Positions 62,407 through 64,000 of a DNA stretch of 64,000 bases are shown here, in pieces. Origin of the DNA: Piliocolobus tephrosceles (lineage: Eukaryota > Chordata > Mammalia > Primates > Cercopithecidae); assembly GCF_002776525.5 (NCBI RefSeq), contig NC_045441.1, forward strand, positions 126,507,114 through 126,571,113. The letters run 5' to 3'. The notes below the pieces were generated by a model. The model saw only the letters and a program-made list of their open reading frames with translations. It was not told where the DNA came from and did no database searches. Position 1 is the first letter of the stretch; the number at the start of each line of letters is the position of its first letter. A program made the position numbers and the translations under genes.

Positions 62407-62442
<36 letters not shown>
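62127..62442 (+). mobile_element. Alu (AluYR-like) with long A tail
   Basis: Full-length, low-divergence Alu: 'ggtggctcaagcctgtaatc', 'aaaaaactagccggccgagg', 'gagctgagattgggccact'. A tail of about 36 A at 62408-62443. Duplications agaaacaaaaatgg (62113-62126) and agaaataaaaatgg (62443-62456). Confidence 0.93.
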
Positions 62443-62445
<3 letters not shown>

Positions 62446-63544
62446 AATAAAAATGGGCTCGGGCTCGACAGACTGTGAAAATAATTCAATTACTCCAGTG
62501 TTAGATATTAAGAACTGCTATGTACTCAACTCTATTCCAAGAGCTGTGGGAGGCACTTAACTTATAACATTTCATTTCCACCTTTAAGGAGATTCTAAGG
62601 GAATCATGGAGTAAGACCAGCATCTCACTGAGTATTGGAAAAAACTGTTAAGAGGATTGTTGTTCTTATGCATGATGCCTGGCACAATCATCCAGAAAAG
62701 TTAAAAAAAAAAAAAAAAGGTGGGGGGGTGGGAAATGTGGTCTCTATCTCCCTGATTTCCAAATACATAGTGCTAGCACGGTGTTGAGATATCTCTTGTT
62801 CTAATCTTCTTAGAGTTGGGGATTCAGAAGGCCCCAGAAGTACCTCAAAGAAGTCCCATGCCCTATATAACTCCTCAACCACTACTATTTCCAGTACTAA
62901 GATGACATCCCTTTCACATCCTTCAACCCCACGCTGAATATGGTAAGTGATTACTGCTCCAAATCCCAGCAACTTGAGATTCGCAGGCAAATTTTTTGAA
63001 AGTATTTCAAAATGATCACTCTTTCATACTTTAGATCTGTTGAATCAAATTATTCACCTAAGGCAGATACATTGAGAAAACAAGAGTTGGTGGAAGTTGG
63101 AGAATGCAGCAAATGGACCAACAGTCTATTCTGGAGGTGAGTGCCTGGGAAACAATTCTTCCTTGCCACTCTACCTATCAGTGTGCTCACCAACAGTGCC
63201 TACATCTTCCTACACCCACCATACTTACCTTTCACTTTCTCACTTGTGAAATACCAACATTTCTCCAAGTCAGGCATTCAAGTGCGTCTTTATTATTTTG
63301 ATCTGTGAATTCCCTGGATCAAGCATATTTATATTCAAATTTGAAATACAGAAATGGAATCTACAGCCTACCAAAACTGGTCGACATTTTACATATTATT
63401 TTGTTATCACTATTATTTTGTTATAATTTGATAAGTACTAGGTTTAGTATAGCAATATAAATAGACATGTATCTATTTTGGTTTGACAGAGCACCTTTTC
63501 TATCAAGGGATGTTGTATGAATGGAACATCCTTCCATTAACCCG

Positions 63545-63650
63545 AAAAGCCTGCCTTGTTGAATGCCTACCATTCTAAGTATGGTGCAAAGTGCTATGGA
63601 GACAGAGGGAGAAACGTACAGTTTGGTCATCCAAGGAACTCACATGCTTT
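63545..63650. repeat. Old dispersed repeat-like segment
   Basis: 'tgttgaatgcctaccattct' then 'aagtatggtgcaaagtgcta' and 'ccaaggaactcacatgcttt', a faint old repeat echo. Confidence 0.35.
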
Positions 63651-64000
63651 AAAGAGGGATCCAGTCAATACTGCCTCACATTCACAGTATTCCAGAAGTG
63701 TGAATAAACATGGCTGCCAGTTTTTACAAATGTAAAAAGAGAGCCACTTAACACTAATATTTCCTCATACTCTAATCATTGGCAAAACTTGGAACTCATG
63801 GCAATGAAAGGTGAGAATTTCCTGGGATTATTTCAAATAAAATGGATGTTTAACATTAAAGTAAGTTTGTTTGTTTTTCTTTTAATGTCAGTCAAAAATA
63901 AGATCTGGTAAGCAGGGAATTCCGTTCTGACTCTTCCACTAGCTGAACGTGGAGAGGCAAATTTAAATCCATTTCCTCCGAGTGGTTTAGGGCCTCCATA

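Larger units (their letters stand above)
50776..64000 (-). other. DGKI: Presumed DGKI intron (upstream of the 26-bp exon)
   Basis: No acceptor/donor pair giving the required phase and a plausible peptide was found, so this is taken as one long intron. Recognised contents are four Alus, an interrupted L1, a second L1 3' end, an L2 piece, and GA and GGAA microsatellites. It also has T runs at 54636-54654, 58680-58697 and 60652-60664, and an A run at 55024-55048. The stretches 50780-52170, 52320-53160, 54320-55000, 57580-60650, 61010-62110 and 62450-64000 show nothing else I can support. Confidence 0.65.

Noticed and set aside
63200..63300. Strong donor-like GTAAGTATG on the minus strand near 63228
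   Set aside because: No acceptor with a matching open frame; in-frame stops appear immediately upstream.
1..64000. CRISPR arrays, operons, prophage or integrative elements
   Set aside because: The sequence is primate nuclear DNA with split genes, Alus and L1s. No regularly spaced repeats or clustered long frames were seen.

Overview
This window is nuclear DNA from a primate, most likely an Old World monkey. It is dominated by Alu, MIR, L1, L2 and MaLR repeats. Two Alu copies (56495-56799 and 62127-62442) carry base combinations I associate with the cercopithecoid AluYR lineage, such as 'ggctcaagcc' in the first box, 'aactagcc' before the right arm and 'gagctgagatc' near the 3' end. No bacterial, phage or organellar genes are present.

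The only protein-coding gene I can support is on the minus strand: the 3' end of diacylglycerol kinase iota (DGKI; human 7q33). Six consecutive coding exons are visible: 50775-50750, 24558-24521, 20347-20227, 9777-9741, 8059-7960 and 3680-3564. Each has AG/GT borders, and they join in one uninterrupted frame of 145 codons plus a stop. They encode the C-terminal ankyrin-repeat module, and the protein ends in the type I PDZ ligand ETAV. Everything between them is intron, and everything below 3564 is 3' UTR or downstream flank. The part from 50776 to the right end is presumably another intron of the same gene, because no further exon could be recognised.

Layout. 1-3563: 3' UTR/flank, unique sequence with poly-T runs. 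3564-9777: three exons close together, with CT and TTTTG microsatellites directly before the last exon and a MER30 element with target-site duplication. 9778-20226: intron with two Alus, a MIR split by one of them, and L2/MIR fossils. 20227-24558: two exons, an Alu, a MADE1 hairpin, and an open frame behind an acceptor-like site. 24559-50749: a 26-kb intron with nine Alus, L1 pieces, MER2, several solo LTRs (one well preserved), a tRNA-Cys 5'-half retroinsertion, and a perfect 43-bp tandem duplication. 50776-64000: intron with an L1 interrupted by a young Alu, and three other Alus.

I did not find an undescribed gene system. The items most worth checking are the tailless tRNA-Cys half insertion (30911-30985), the well-preserved solo LTR (32318-32773), the microsatellite polypyrimidine tract at the PDZ-ligand exon, and the possible alternative terminal exon at 23235-23441. 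Repeat family names are from pattern recognition without a database search, and subfamily names are tentative.
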